DNA of 64,000 bases, taken from contig MKSR01000037.1 in NCBI GenBank assembly GCA_001898145.1, positions 1-64,000 on the forward strand, written 5' to 3'. Below are positions 52,463 through 61,619 of this stretch, piece after piece (the first letter of the stretch is position 1; the number at the start of each line of letters is the position of its first letter). The notes beneath the pieces were generated by a model. It searched no databases. It saw only the letters and a program-made list of their open reading frames with translations, and had not been told where the DNA came from. The stretch comes from Dyadobacter sp. 50-39. GTDB taxonomy: Bacteria > Bacteroidota > Bacteroidia > Cytophagales > Spirosomataceae. The translations under genes and the position numbers were made by a program.

Positions 52463-54427
52463 ATGAAAAAAGTCCTGCTATTGCTGCTTGTTCATATAAC
52501 ATTCCGTGCATTTGCTTCGGATACCCTTCGCGTTAGCCAGTTAGGAGAGCTATGGCAGTTAGGACAGACGTTTTCAGGGGAAATCAAAACATCCGACGGC
52601 CGCAGGGCGCAGCTTTATCACACGTTACAAAACGATCTGTCAAAAAGCGTTTTCATCGACCTGAAAGCGCCTTCTGCTGACAGCATTAAGGCTGCAATTC
52701 TGGGTAATTTATCTGACACGACCATCGTTTCCGGTCCCTATGTCAATGCAATGCACTGGCCGTTCCCGGAAAATCCCGCCATTATCCCGGTCCATCTGAA
52801 AGCGGGCCAGACCATTTCCATACAGGTGACACTTTGGAGCGCTACCGGTAGGCCGTTTTCCGTTCAGAACGTCGTTCTGCAAAGCCGCGCTTACACGCTG
52901 CAACAGTCCGTCGAAGGCTTTCGCGCGTTCATGGGCAGGACCGAATTCAATGGTTTTTTCCTTGGGGCAACCGTTTTTGCGATGCTGTTTTTCCTTTTGA
53001 TCTGGGGAAAAGTAGGGCAGCGCGTTTTCCTTTTTTACAGTTTGTATTTACTGGGAGCTGCGGCTTATTCGCTGGTGGTCAAAACACTTCCGTATTCCTA
53101 TCTGACCAAACTCGCCTACATCGATTATCCCCTAACCTACAAACTCGGCGAACCGGTCCAGTACTTGTTTTTTGCGGCCTACGTAGCATTTGCCAAAGAG
53201 CTGCTTGACATCGACCGGAGGCAACAAGCGCTTTATTGGGCGGTGACCGTTTTCATTTACCTGCTGCTCGCCGGCGGTATTGGTTTGCTGGCGTACAATT
53301 TCCTGAATTTCGATTACAGTTTGCAACAACAAGCCTTTCTGTGGTCGCGGCTGATCATCCTGCCGGCTGCATTGCTATTGCTCTTCTGGATTATTTTCAA
53401 AGTAAAAAGTCCGGTCAAATGGTTCTTTGTCGCGGGCAGCTCATTGTTTTTTATCGGCGGCTTGCTGGCAGTGATGGTAGATCCGAAGAGCCGTCACCTG
53501 TTTTTGGGCATCACCAACCTGAATCCGGTCAATTTTTTCAAAACCGGAATTTTACTCGAATGTCTCTGTTTCGCACTTGCGCTGGGGTATAAAATCAGGA
53601 TACAGCAAAACGAACGCGATGAAGCTGCCCGGGCCTACATTGCCCAGCTCGAACTGAACCGTCAAATGGCCGAAAGTGAAAACCTGCGGCTTGAAAAGAT
53701 GGTAGAAGAACGCACCGAAGAAATCCTTCAAAAAAACACACTGATCGAACAGCAGAAACAGGCGCAGCTGCGGGCCGATCTGGAAAAGCAGCTGGCCGAA
53801 ATGGAAATGAGGGCACTGCGTAGCCAGATGAACCCGCATTTTATTTTCAATAGCCTGAATTCTATTCGTTACCAGATCCTGAAAGCGGATTATGAGCAGG
53901 CTGTGGATTATCTCAACCATTTCTCAAAACTCCTCCGCTACGTGCTACAAAACTCCCGGGAGCACGTAGTAAGCCTGGCCGATGAGATTGAAATGAACAA
54001 GTTGTATGTACAGCTCGAAAAGCTGCGGTTTAGCCAGGGATTCGAGTTTGTGCTTCATATTCCTGACGACATCGACACTGCGGGCATCATGGTGCCGCCC
54101 ATGCTTTTGCAGCCTTATATTGAAAATGCGGTAAAACACGGACTGGTACCCAGCCGCAAGCCACTAAAAAAGTTGTCGCTTCGAATGCAGCTTTGCCCGG
54201 CCGGCTACCATATCATGATTGAAGACAATGGCGTTGGCCGGTCGTTGGCCCCCAGATCTACGCTGCAAGGCAAGCAGCAATTGGGTATGGTGATCGCGGG
54301 CGAGCGGATCGGGCTTTTCAACCTGCACTTCCAGCCTCGCATTTACGTTGAAGTGGAAGATCTTTTCGAAGCAGGTACACCCAGCGGTACCCGCGTTTTA
54401 TTCACCTACGATATGCAGGAAAAATGA
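52463..54427 (+). CDS. 7TM sensor histidine kinase (7TMR-DISM, LytS-type output)
   Basis: 654 residues from the ATG at 52463 (signal peptide MKKVLLLLLVHITFRAFASD). A periplasmic region (about 20-165) precedes seven membrane helices (about 175-395, 7TMR-DISM), a coiled coil (LEKMVEERTEEILQKNTLIE) and a His_kinase domain with LRSQMNPHFIFNSLNSIRYQ, ENAVKHGLVPSRK and GERIGLFNLHF. The upstream frame to 52370 is noncoding leader. It overlaps the downstream regulator by ATGA. It senses a periplasmic signal that is unknown; third LytS-type kinase in the window. Confidence 0.92.
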   Translation: MKKVLLLLLVHITFRAFASDTLRVSQLGELWQLGQTFSGEIKTSDGRRAQLYHTLQNDLSKSVFIDLKAPSADSIKAAILGNLSDTTIVSGPYVNAMHWPFPENPAIIPVHLKAGQTISIQVTLWSATGRPFSVQNVVLQSRAYTLQQSVEGFRAFMGRTEFNGFFLGATVFAMLFFLLIWGKVGQRVFLFYSLYLLGAAAYSLVVKTLPYSYLTKLAYIDYPLTYKLGEPVQYLFFAAYVAFAKELLDIDRRQQALYWAVTVFIYLLLAGGIGLLAYNFLNFDYSLQQQAFLWSRLIILPAALLLLFWIIFKVKSPVKWFFVAGSSLFFIGGLLAVMVDPKSRHLFLGITNLNPVNFFKTGILLECLCFALALGYKIRIQQNERDEAARAYIAQLELNRQMAESENLRLEKMVEERTEEILQKNTLIEQQKQAQLRADLEKQLAEMEMRALRSQMNPHFIFNSLNSIRYQILKADYEQAVDYLNHFSKLLRYVLQNSREHVVSLADEIEMNKLYVQLEKLRFSQGFEFVLHIPDDIDTAGIMVPPMLLQPYIENAVKHGLVPSRKPLKKLSLRMQLCPAGYHIMIEDNGVGRSLAPRSTLQGKQQLGMVIAGERIGLFNLHFQPRIYVEVEDLFEAGTPSGTRVLFTYDMQEK

Positions 54428-55185
54428 TTTACTCAGCTGTTCTGATCGACGACGAAACCCACTGTACCGAGAGCCTGGACCTGCTTTTGCGCAAGGCCGA
54501 CCTGGGAATAGAAGTGATTGCGAAATTCAATGAGCCAGCCGCAGCTGTAACTTTTTTAAACGCGAATCCGGTGGATTTGATTTTTCTGGATATCGAAATG
54601 CCGGAGATGAACGGTTTCCAGTTGCTGGAGAGTGTACATAATCCGGAATTCGACCTGGTTTTTACTACGGCCTACGACCAGTATGCAATCAAAGCCTTTG
54701 GTTACAGCGCAATGAACTATTTATTGAAGCCCATCGATCCCGAGGAGCTTTCACAGACCGTTACCAAATGGATCGCCAAGAAAAACAAAGCTCTCGAACC
54801 CGCTCAGATCAGGTTGTTACATCATTTCTTTCAGAACCCAAGCACGCCCAAAAAACGTGTCGCCGTGCCTACTTCCGATGGGCTGGAATTCCTAGAAATC
54901 GACCGGATCATTCGATGCGAAAGCGAAAGCAACTATACCTGGCTGCATTCGGTCGACAATCAAAAATTGCTGGTTTGCCGGACGCTCAAAGAAGTTGAAT
55001 CCATTTTAAGCGAGAGTGGTTTTTTACGAATCCATCATTCCCATCTGATCAATCCCAGCTTTGTCCGCAAGTTCATCCGTCACGACGGCGGCTCTATCAT
55101 TATGGACGACGGCATGCAGCTCTCAGTTTCCCGGACCCGAAAGGAGAGGCTTTTCGAGCTTTTCGACAATGTTAAGAGGTTATGA
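54424..55185 (+). CDS. LytTR-family response regulator
   Basis: 253 residues: receiver domain with AVLIDDETHCTESLD, phospho-Asp in DLIFLDIEMPEMNGFQ and Lys in YLLKPIDPEE; then a LytTR domain with IRCESESNYTWLHS and FLRIHHSHLINPSFV. It overlaps the kinase stop by ATGA and forms a two-gene unit. Targets unknown. Confidence 0.94.
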   Translation: MIYSAVLIDDETHCTESLDLLLRKADLGIEVIAKFNEPAAAVTFLNANPVDLIFLDIEMPEMNGFQLLESVHNPEFDLVFTTAYDQYAIKAFGYSAMNYLLKPIDPEELSQTVTKWIAKKNKALEPAQIRLLHHFFQNPSTPKKRVAVPTSDGLEFLEIDRIIRCESESNYTWLHSVDNQKLLVCRTLKEVESILSESGFLRIHHSHLINPSFVRKFIRHDGGSIIMDDGMQLSVSRTRKERLFELFDNVKRL

Positions 55186-55339
55186 CCAAATTGTTTTTTA
55201 TAACAACTTCAAAGCGTTGCAGGGTGGTATTCGTGGGAATTAAGGGGCCTTGGGGGGCAAGACCTGAATTTAATGGAGCATCAGACAGCGTAATGGCACG
55301 GTTATAGCAGACAATGCTATTAATTATCCAATTGCTGCT

Positions 55340-55771
55340 ATGAAGCCGAAACAATATTTACTCGCGACCAGAAACGTTGCTACCCTTGTTATTTTACTCT
55401 GCGTGTTTTCTTCCTGCTCGAGGAAGCTCACCTTTTCCAGATCTGCCATCGTCCCGGCCGCCCAGGGGGCTGTCAGAGTCAACCGTGACAAAAATGATAA
55501 CTACGCCGTAGACCTTAACATCCGTCACTTGTCACCACCCGAACGGCTGGTTGAATCCAGAAACGTATATGTCGTCTGGGCCAATACAAGAGACAATGGT
55601 GTGAGGAACATGGGGCAATTGAATAGCAGGAAAGGCCTTTTTTCCAAAATGCTCAGAAGCAACCTGCAGACTGTAATGACTTTCGAGCCTACCAATTTTT
55701 TTATCACCGCCGAGAGAGAGGCTAATATCCAGTACCCGGAAGGCCAAGTTATCTTGACCACCAGACGGTGA
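55340..55771 (+). CDS. Predicted lipoprotein of unknown function
   Basis: 143 residues with a hydrophobic N-terminus (ATLVILLCVFSSCSRKL) whose lipobox is VFSSC. The mature part has a beta-rich pattern (YAVDLNIRHLSPPERLVESR; VYVVWANTRDNGVRNMGQLN; FFITAEREANIQYPEGQVIL). It overlaps the PRC-barrel gene by GTGA, so the two are co-translated. No named family; the combination with PRC-barrel and DUF305 proteins is reminiscent of stress-related gene groups in environmental Bacteroidota. Confidence 0.72.
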   Translation: MKPKQYLLATRNVATLVILLCVFSSCSRKLTFSRSAIVPAAQGAVRVNRDKNDNYAVDLNIRHLSPPERLVESRNVYVVWANTRDNGVRNMGQLNSRKGLFSKMLRSNLQTVMTFEPTNFFITAEREANIQYPEGQVILTTRR

Positions 55772-56496
55772 AAGACGCAAGATCAGGACAGATGAAAAGA
55801 AGCATTGAAAGCTTGACGGGATATTCAATCGGCGGGACAGATGGCGTTATAGGTTCGGTCGGGGAATTGTATTTCGATGATATGACCTGGCAGATACGCT
55901 ACTGGGTTATAGATACCGGAAAATGGCTTCCAGGCAGAAAGGTACTCATCCCTCCGCAAGTAATCTTGGGGCTTGACTGGAAGAATAAAATCATCGAAAC
56001 TAGCCTAACCATTCACCAGATTAAAAATAGTCCCGCGCCTGATGCCGATAAGCCCGTATCCCTACAAGAGGAATCAAAGTCCTTCGGTTATTCCCCCAAT
56101 TACTGGTTCTTGCCAGCAATGAATGACGAAGTTGGTTTAACCAACCAGCCCGGTGGCGACAGTTTACCTAATTGTCACCTACGAAGCTCTCGGGCTTTGA
56201 TCGGCTATCAGGTTCAGGGGCGGGATAACTATTTGGGTACTATTACAGACTTCATCATCGAATTTGACACTCAGAAATTGAGTCACATCGTCGTTGATGG
56301 TCGAGCCTGGTTACATTCAAATTACCTGTTGATAGGGGTGGAATCAGTGCTCCGGATTGAATGGGCAACATCCAGCATGACTGTTGAACTTGGGAAGGTT
56401 GAAGTCAAGGATTTTGGCAGATATAATCCATGCGATGGTATCAATGTTTTAATGGATGGTTCTTACTTGGACTATCATGGCCGGCCAGCCAAGTAA
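55768..56496 (+). CDS. PRC-barrel domain protein (two repeats)
   Basis: About 235-242 residues. The first PRC-barrel unit is TGYSIGGTDGVIGSVGELYF followed by WQIRYWVIDTGKWLPGRKVL (about 15-60), and the second is IGYQVQGRDNYLGTITDFII with LSHIVVDGRAWLHSNYLLIG (about 145-195). PRC-barrels are small beta-domains used in RNA processing, photosynthetic and stress proteins; the role here is unknown. The start may be GTG at 55768, overlapping the lipoprotein stop, or the ATG at 55792 (MKRSIESL). Confidence 0.85.
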   Translation: MKDARSGQMKRSIESLTGYSIGGTDGVIGSVGELYFDDMTWQIRYWVIDTGKWLPGRKVLIPPQVILGLDWKNKIIETSLTIHQIKNSPAPDADKPVSLQEESKSFGYSPNYWFLPAMNDEVGLTNQPGGDSLPNCHLRSSRALIGYQVQGRDNYLGTITDFIIEFDTQKLSHIVVDGRAWLHSNYLLIGVESVLRIEWATSSMTVELGKVEVKDFGRYNPCDGINVLMDGSYLDYHGRPAK

Positions 56497-56649
56497 CTGA
56501 CGCTTTGAAACGCTCGTTTTAGAAGGCATTGATTTGAGACGCAAGGTGGATTTTAGCTGGAAGAAATAAAGATATCTACATCAGATAAAGAATCTGTGCA
56601 AGAGTACTCTCAAGCGCAGGGCATTCACTTTTAAACTTTAACATTGCTT

Positions 56650-57096
56650 ATGGAAAACAGCAATTATTTGAAATTCATCGGAATGCTTATGGCTTCCTTC
56701 TTTGTGATGTATGCTGTCATGTTCTTAAATGTCAATGATATGGAACATATTTATCTAAGCGTCACACGTCTGTACATGACAATTCTGATGATTTGCCCGA
56801 TGGCGATCATCATGGTGCTTTTCATGCCCAATATGTACCCCAGAAAAAGGGCAAACATGATGATTTATATGGGTAGCGCCCTAATCTTTGTCCTGGCATT
56901 CACGTTTCTGCGCAACCAAACTTTCGTCAGTGACAAGCAGTATATGAAGGCGATGATCCCGCACCATTCTTCGGCAATTTTGACCAGCAGCAGGGCGGAT
57001 ATCAAAGACCCCCAGGTGAGGATGCTTGCCGATAGCATTGTCAAGTCCCAGCGTGAGGAAATCCAGCTGATGCGCTCGGCCCTTGAAAGGTTTTGA
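56650..57096 (+). CDS. DUF305-family membrane protein
   Basis: 148 residues from the ATG at 56650. Three N-terminal membrane helices (about 8-28, 38-62 and 70-88) are followed by the DUF305 tail: KQYMKAMIPHHSSAILTSSR then MLADSIVKSQREEIQLMRSA, with the conserved MI-P-H-H-x-x-A metal-binding-like motif. DUF305 proteins are often linked to copper or other metal handling; the double His could bind metal. It follows the PRC-barrel gene and is convergent with the antiporter gene. Confidence 0.88.
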   Translation: MENSNYLKFIGMLMASFFVMYAVMFLNVNDMEHIYLSVTRLYMTILMICPMAIIMVLFMPNMYPRKRANMMIYMGSALIFVLAFTFLRNQTFVSDKQYMKAMIPHHSSAILTSSRADIKDPQVRMLADSIVKSQREEIQLMRSALERF

Positions 57097-57120
57097 CAAA
57101 TCGTCTGTTGCCAAATCAGC

Positions 57121-58353
57121 CTATTTGTAGCGTTTGATCAACCGGGAAATGGTAAGTCCCTGGATCAAAATAGAAAAGAGGACAATCACAAACGTGACGG
57201 GCACGATAATGTTTTTGAAAGGACTTGTTGGAAGGGATAATGCCAGGGCGACTGATATACCGCCACGCAGACCGCCCCACGCCATTATTTTAAGGCTGGA
57301 AAGAGGAAAATCCTTGATGAACCTAAACAGGCCGGCAGTTGTATAAAGGGCCACAAAGCGGAAGGTTACTACCACCACCGACATTACCAGACCGATGATA
57401 ATATAAATGAGCTTGAAATCCACGATGACGATTTCGAGCCCAATTAACAAAAAAAGGACAGCATTGAGAATTTCATCGATCACCTCCCAGAATTTACCCA
57501 GATAGTCGCGGGTCATATCGCTCATTGCCAGTGCTTTTCCGCGGTTTCCTGTCATGATACCGGCGACAACCATCGCCAGTGGGCCCGATACGTGTAACAG
57601 ATGGCATAGGGAATAACCACCCATCACCATGGCCAGGGAAATCAATATTTCGGTCTGAAAATGGTCAATTGACTTCATCAATTGATAGCCTGTCAGACCT
57701 ACCAAACCCCCAATCAACAGCCCGCCACCAGCCTCTTGTAAAAACAAAAGGCCAATCGCGCCCGCCCCGAAATTTCCTATTCCAACCGACGCAATTTTAA
57801 GTAGCGTGGCAAAAACTACCACGCCGATCCCGTCGTTGAAAAGCGATTCGCCGATGATGTTTGTTTCCATAGCCTTGGAAAGCCCAGCCTGTTTTAAAAT
57901 CCCCATGACGGCGATAGGATCAGTTGGAGATATAAGGGCTCCTAAAAGCAGACAGTATATGATAGGGACCGGTTTATCTAAAAGATCCATGATAAAATAA
58001 AAGCCGTAACCTACCAGTACCGTTGAGATCAGAGTTCCCATAACTGCAAAGCTTGCAATGCTCTTCGAAGCCCTGAGAAGATCGGACAGGTTTACATGCA
58101 AAGCCCCGGCAAACAGCAGAAAGCTCAGCAGGATGCCCAATAGAAAATCTGAAAAATCGATCAGCGACAATTCTTTCTCGATCAGGGCGGTAAAGCTGCC
58201 GGAAATGTAACCGATGCAGATTACAGTCAAGGCGGCCAATGCGCCCAATAACATCAGGCTGATCCCTGACGGCAGTTTCAAAATTCTCACGTTCAGGTAG
58301 GAAAATAATGCGGCCAAGGTGATCAGCACTGAGAAAAGCAAGAATATTTCCAT
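57121..58353 (-). CDS. Monovalent cation:proton antiporter, CPA1/NhaP family
   Basis: 410 residues with about 12 membrane helices. Family fingerprints are LLGALISPTDPIAVMGILKQ, ESLFNDGIGVVVFATLLKIA (the N-D ion-binding pair) and AWGGLRGGISVALALSL. No long cytosolic tail is present. It exchanges Na+ or K+ for protons at the inner membrane. It lies in a transport cluster with an APC permease, DUF389 protein and a broken NhaA, and may compensate for the NhaA loss. Confidence 0.93.
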   Translation of the reverse strand: MEIFLLFSVLITLAALFSYLNVRILKLPSGISLMLLGALAALTVICIGYISGSFTALIEKELSLIDFSDFLLGILLSFLLFAGALHVNLSDLLRASKSIASFAVMGTLISTVLVGYGFYFIMDLLDKPVPIIYCLLLGALISPTDPIAVMGILKQAGLSKAMETNIIGESLFNDGIGVVVFATLLKIASVGIGNFGAGAIGLLFLQEAGGGLLIGGLVGLTGYQLMKSIDHFQTEILISLAMVMGGYSLCHLLHVSGPLAMVVAGIMTGNRGKALAMSDMTRDYLGKFWEVIDEILNAVLFLLIGLEIVIVDFKLIYIIIGLVMSVVVVTFRFVALYTTAGLFRFIKDFPLSSLKIMAWGGLRGGISVALALSLPTSPFKNIIVPVTFVIVLFSILIQGLTISRLIKRYK

Positions 58354-58542
58354 AAATCAAAGATATTGATTGGTTGAGCTCCGGAATACTGCGTCTGAAA
58401 TTCGTTTTCGGGCAAGAGCTACGTTGAATTGTAAACATTTGTTTGCTGACATGATTGTACAAAGGTTTTGAGGCCTTATTTTTTTATCCTTTATTTTACC
58501 CTCCGTACGATCTGCAAACTAACCCTATGTAAACAATTTTCT

Positions 58543-60279
58543 ATGCAAAATCATAAAAAGCTGAATGAATTGGCAGCAACTGCCATTTGTGGCAACGATA
58601 TCACTTCTTCATGCCTGTATGTCTCTTCGCTGACGATCATTTACGCGGGCCAGTATGCCTGGCTGGCTTTGCTGCTGGTCGCTATTGTGCTTTTTGTGTT
58701 CAGGAAGATCTATGGGGAAGTCGTGGGTGCCCTGCCGCTGAACGGCGGCGCATACAACGTCTTGCTTAATACAACCAGTAAAAGCAATGCTTCTATTGCT
58801 GCCTGCCTGACAATCCTTTCCTACATGGCGACCGCTGTGATTTCTGCCAGTGAGGCCATGCACTATCTGCACGGGATCTTACCGGGCGTGCCGGTGCTCT
58901 TGGCCACTGCTGTGCTGATTACCCTATTTCTTTTTCTGGTGATGTCAGGAATCAGTGAATCTTCCATTGTGGCTGTCATCATTTTTATTTTGCATATCAC
59001 AGCCATGATCTTGCTCATTGGCAGCGCCGGATGGTATATCCTCAAAAATGGGCTGGATATAGCAATCAGCAACTTCCAAATGCCAGCGCATGGTAGTCTT
59101 GCCACAGCGCTGTTCTTTGGTTTCAGCACAGCCATGCTCGGTATTTCGGGTTTTGAAAGTTCAGCCAACTTTGTTGAAGAACAACAGCAGGGCGTTTTCA
59201 GGAAAACGTTACGGAACATGTGGGTTGCTGTCTCGCTGATCAATCCGCTGATGGCGCTGGCGGCAGTCTCAGTACTTCCGCTGGCCGAAGTGGCCGAGCA
59301 CCAGGAAGCTTTGCTGTCACACCTGGGCAACCAAACAGCAGGGAGTTGGCTTGCTATGTTTATCTCGGTGGATGCTGTGCTGGTATTGAGCGGGGCTTTG
59401 CTGACCTCATATGTCGGTGTCAATGGTTTGATACGCAGGATGACGCTCGACCGTATCCTTCCACAGTTTCTTCTGAAAGAGAATAGCCGTGGCAGCTCCC
59501 CGCGGATCTTGGGCGTTTTCTATCTGCTATGCTTGTCGGTGCTTTTTATTACCCAGGGTCAGCTTGGCCCGCTGGCAGGGGTCTATACGATTTCATTCTT
59601 ATTGGTAATGATTTACTTTGGGTTTGGAAACTTCCTATTAAAACTTAAACGCGCGCGCCTGCCGCGGCCCGAACGGGCGCCGGTCATGTCGGTGGCTTTT
59701 GCCTTGTTGGCGGTAATGGTGGCCCTATATGGCAATGTCCGCCTGCATGCGGATTACCTGATTGTATTTCTGCAATATTTTCTTCCCGCTTTGGTGCTGA
59801 TCATGCTTCTGCTCAGCAGGAACGAAATATTGCAATATGCTTTGCGCTTCTTAGACGGTTTTTTTACTGGCGTGAAACGTTTTATTATCGTAGCCAAATG
59901 GCATTTGACCCGCTCGTTAAAACGACTTACCGAGCAGGAATTTGTGTATTTTACCAAAGGTGATGATATCTCGATCCTCAATAAAGTGATGATTTATGTT
60001 CAAGAGAATGAGATTACTAAGAAGCTAAAAATTGTGACTGTGCTAAACGACGGCGGCCACGTATCAGAAGATTTCCTTCGTGACCTTGATGTGCTTGACC
60101 GCGCATACCCGGAGATCAAAATTGAGTATACACAGGTTCATGGTGTTTTTGGCCCGGAGATCATCCAGCGGCTCAGCGCACAATGGAATATCCCGATCAA
60201 CTTCATGTTTATCAGCTCGCCAAGCGACCGGTTCTCACACAGGGTATCTGATCTGGGTGGGGTCCGGCTTATTATTTAA
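58543..60279 (+). CDS. APC-family amino-acid/polyamine permease with C-terminal cytosolic domain
   Basis: 578 residues from the ATG at 58543 (MQNHKKLNELAATAICGNDI), the usual start just before helix 1; the frame extends upstream without support. About 12 membrane helices with APC patterns (GGAYNVLLNTTSKSNASIAA; GISGFESSANFVEEQQQG) are followed by a soluble C-terminal domain (about 485-578, LKIVTVLNDGGHVSEDFLRD). Substrate unknown. It is divergent from the antiporter gene and convergent with the DUF389 gene, overlapping it by 4 bases. Confidence 0.9.
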   Translation: MQNHKKLNELAATAICGNDITSSCLYVSSLTIIYAGQYAWLALLLVAIVLFVFRKIYGEVVGALPLNGGAYNVLLNTTSKSNASIAACLTILSYMATAVISASEAMHYLHGILPGVPVLLATAVLITLFLFLVMSGISESSIVAVIIFILHITAMILLIGSAGWYILKNGLDIAISNFQMPAHGSLATALFFGFSTAMLGISGFESSANFVEEQQQGVFRKTLRNMWVAVSLINPLMALAAVSVLPLAEVAEHQEALLSHLGNQTAGSWLAMFISVDAVLVLSGALLTSYVGVNGLIRRMTLDRILPQFLLKENSRGSSPRILGVFYLLCLSVLFITQGQLGPLAGVYTISFLLVMIYFGFGNFLLKLKRARLPRPERAPVMSVAFALLAVMVALYGNVRLHADYLIVFLQYFLPALVLIMLLLSRNEILQYALRFLDGFFTGVKRFIIVAKWHLTRSLKRLTEQEFVYFTKGDDISILNKVMIYVQENEITKKLKIVTVLNDGGHVSEDFLRDLDVLDRAYPEIKIEYTQVHGVFGPEIIQRLSAQWNIPINFMFISSPSDRFSHRVSDLGGVRLII

Positions 60280-61595
60280 AAAGCAGCCTTTTCAAGGAAT
60301 ACCTTTACCGAATCTGAGCGTAATCTGACCTTGAGCCAATCATTGATCTTTCCCAAGTCACGTGTTGTTTGCCTGGTGTTTTTCGAGCCAATCACTACTA
60401 CGGTGAAATTGTGCGTAGGCGCACCGGATTTGAAGAATTGCTGCCGCTGGGCCGAGCAATAGGTAACATCGGGGAAAAGCGGTTTCATTTCTTTCAGCAG
60501 CGGATCGCCCAGCTTCTGCTGAATTGACATGGAATCCCGCCGCTGAATAGCAATGCTCAGCTCATTTTTCAAACGGTTTATCTGGGCCCGGAAAAGCTCG
60601 GTCTCGGATAAATCCTTAGACACGTCAGCAATTGAGAAACCCTGGGCAATGACCAGCTTTGCGTGGGAAAGTCCGTAATAGGCTTTGCGCTGCACCAATC
60701 TTTTCTTTTCCGCTTCGCTGATCGTCTTCCCGCCATAAGTGAGCTTGATCTCTCTTTTGATAGGATCGAGCTCGTTTTTTAAGAGAAAGTCCCCGTCAAT
60801 AAAGCTTTCTTTGGCAATAAAGTTGTTGGCATTCTGAATAAAGGTCTCTTTTTGTACCAGGAGGTAGCCGTAATAAACGCTTGGAACCGTCGTAACGAGT
60901 ACGATAAAGGTAACCCAGCGGTTTGCCATCGTTTTCTGGGTTTCGTCAGCATAATATCGGATGGGGTATCGAAGTAGCCGGACTGTAATGAGTGTAGCGC
61001 TGCCGATGAAAACGGTATTGATGGTCAGCAAATACAATGCGCCTAGCATAAACGACCAATTTCCGGTTGCCAGCCCATAACCTGCGGTGCAAAGTGGAGG
61101 CATCAACGCTGTTGCGATAGCTACGCCAGGGATTACATTGCCTTTGTTTTTGCTCGAGATGGCGACGATACCTGCCAAACCACCGACGAGTGCGATGATC
61201 ACATCGTAAATATTGGGCTGCGTCCGCGCTAACAGTTCCGAATGAGCCTGGTAAATGGGTGTGACCAGGAAGTAAACGGCCGAAGTGAGCAATCCTGCCA
61301 CTATGGCAAACATGTAATTAACAAATGCTTTCCGGAAAAGGGGAAAATCATAGGTAGCAATACTGTATCCCATACCAAGGATCGGCCCCATTAACGGGGA
61401 CACAAGCATCGCACCGATAATGACCGCAGTGGAGTTTACATTTAAGCCAACCGAAGCGATAAAAATTGCAAAGATCAGAATCCAGAGATTGGTACCTTTG
61501 AATTCGATACCACTTTCAACTGTATCGTGAATTGTCGTATATTCTTCGCGTTCTGATGAAATATCAAACCGCCTGAGTATATCCTGGATTGCCAT
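60276..61595 (-). CDS. DUF389/TIGR00341-family membrane protein
   Basis: 439 residues. The N-terminal part has the DUF389 helices: GLNVNSTAVIIGAMLVSPLM, GPILGMGYSIATYDFPLFRK, ALVGGLAGIVAISSKNKGNV and IPGVAIATALMPPLCTAGYG, the strongest fingerprint. A long C-terminal soluble domain (about 255-439) is periplasmic or cytosolic and has no named fold. DUF389 proteins are frequent in Bacteroidota and are suspected transporters, function unproven. The gene ends within the APC permease stop (4-base convergent overlap). Confidence 0.92.
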   Translation of the reverse strand: MAIQDILRRFDISSEREEYTTIHDTVESGIEFKGTNLWILIFAIFIASVGLNVNSTAVIIGAMLVSPLMGPILGMGYSIATYDFPLFRKAFVNYMFAIVAGLLTSAVYFLVTPIYQAHSELLARTQPNIYDVIIALVGGLAGIVAISSKNKGNVIPGVAIATALMPPLCTAGYGLATGNWSFMLGALYLLTINTVFIGSATLITVRLLRYPIRYYADETQKTMANRWVTFIVLVTTVPSVYYGYLLVQKETFIQNANNFIAKESFIDGDFLLKNELDPIKREIKLTYGGKTISEAEKKRLVQRKAYYGLSHAKLVIAQGFSIADVSKDLSETELFRAQINRLKNELSIAIQRRDSMSIQQKLGDPLLKEMKPLFPDVTYCSAQRQQFFKSGAPTHNFTVVVIGSKNTRQTTRDLGKINDWLKVRLRSDSVKVFLEKAAF

Positions 61596-61619
61596 AAAAT
61601 AAAGCTGATGAAAATTACA

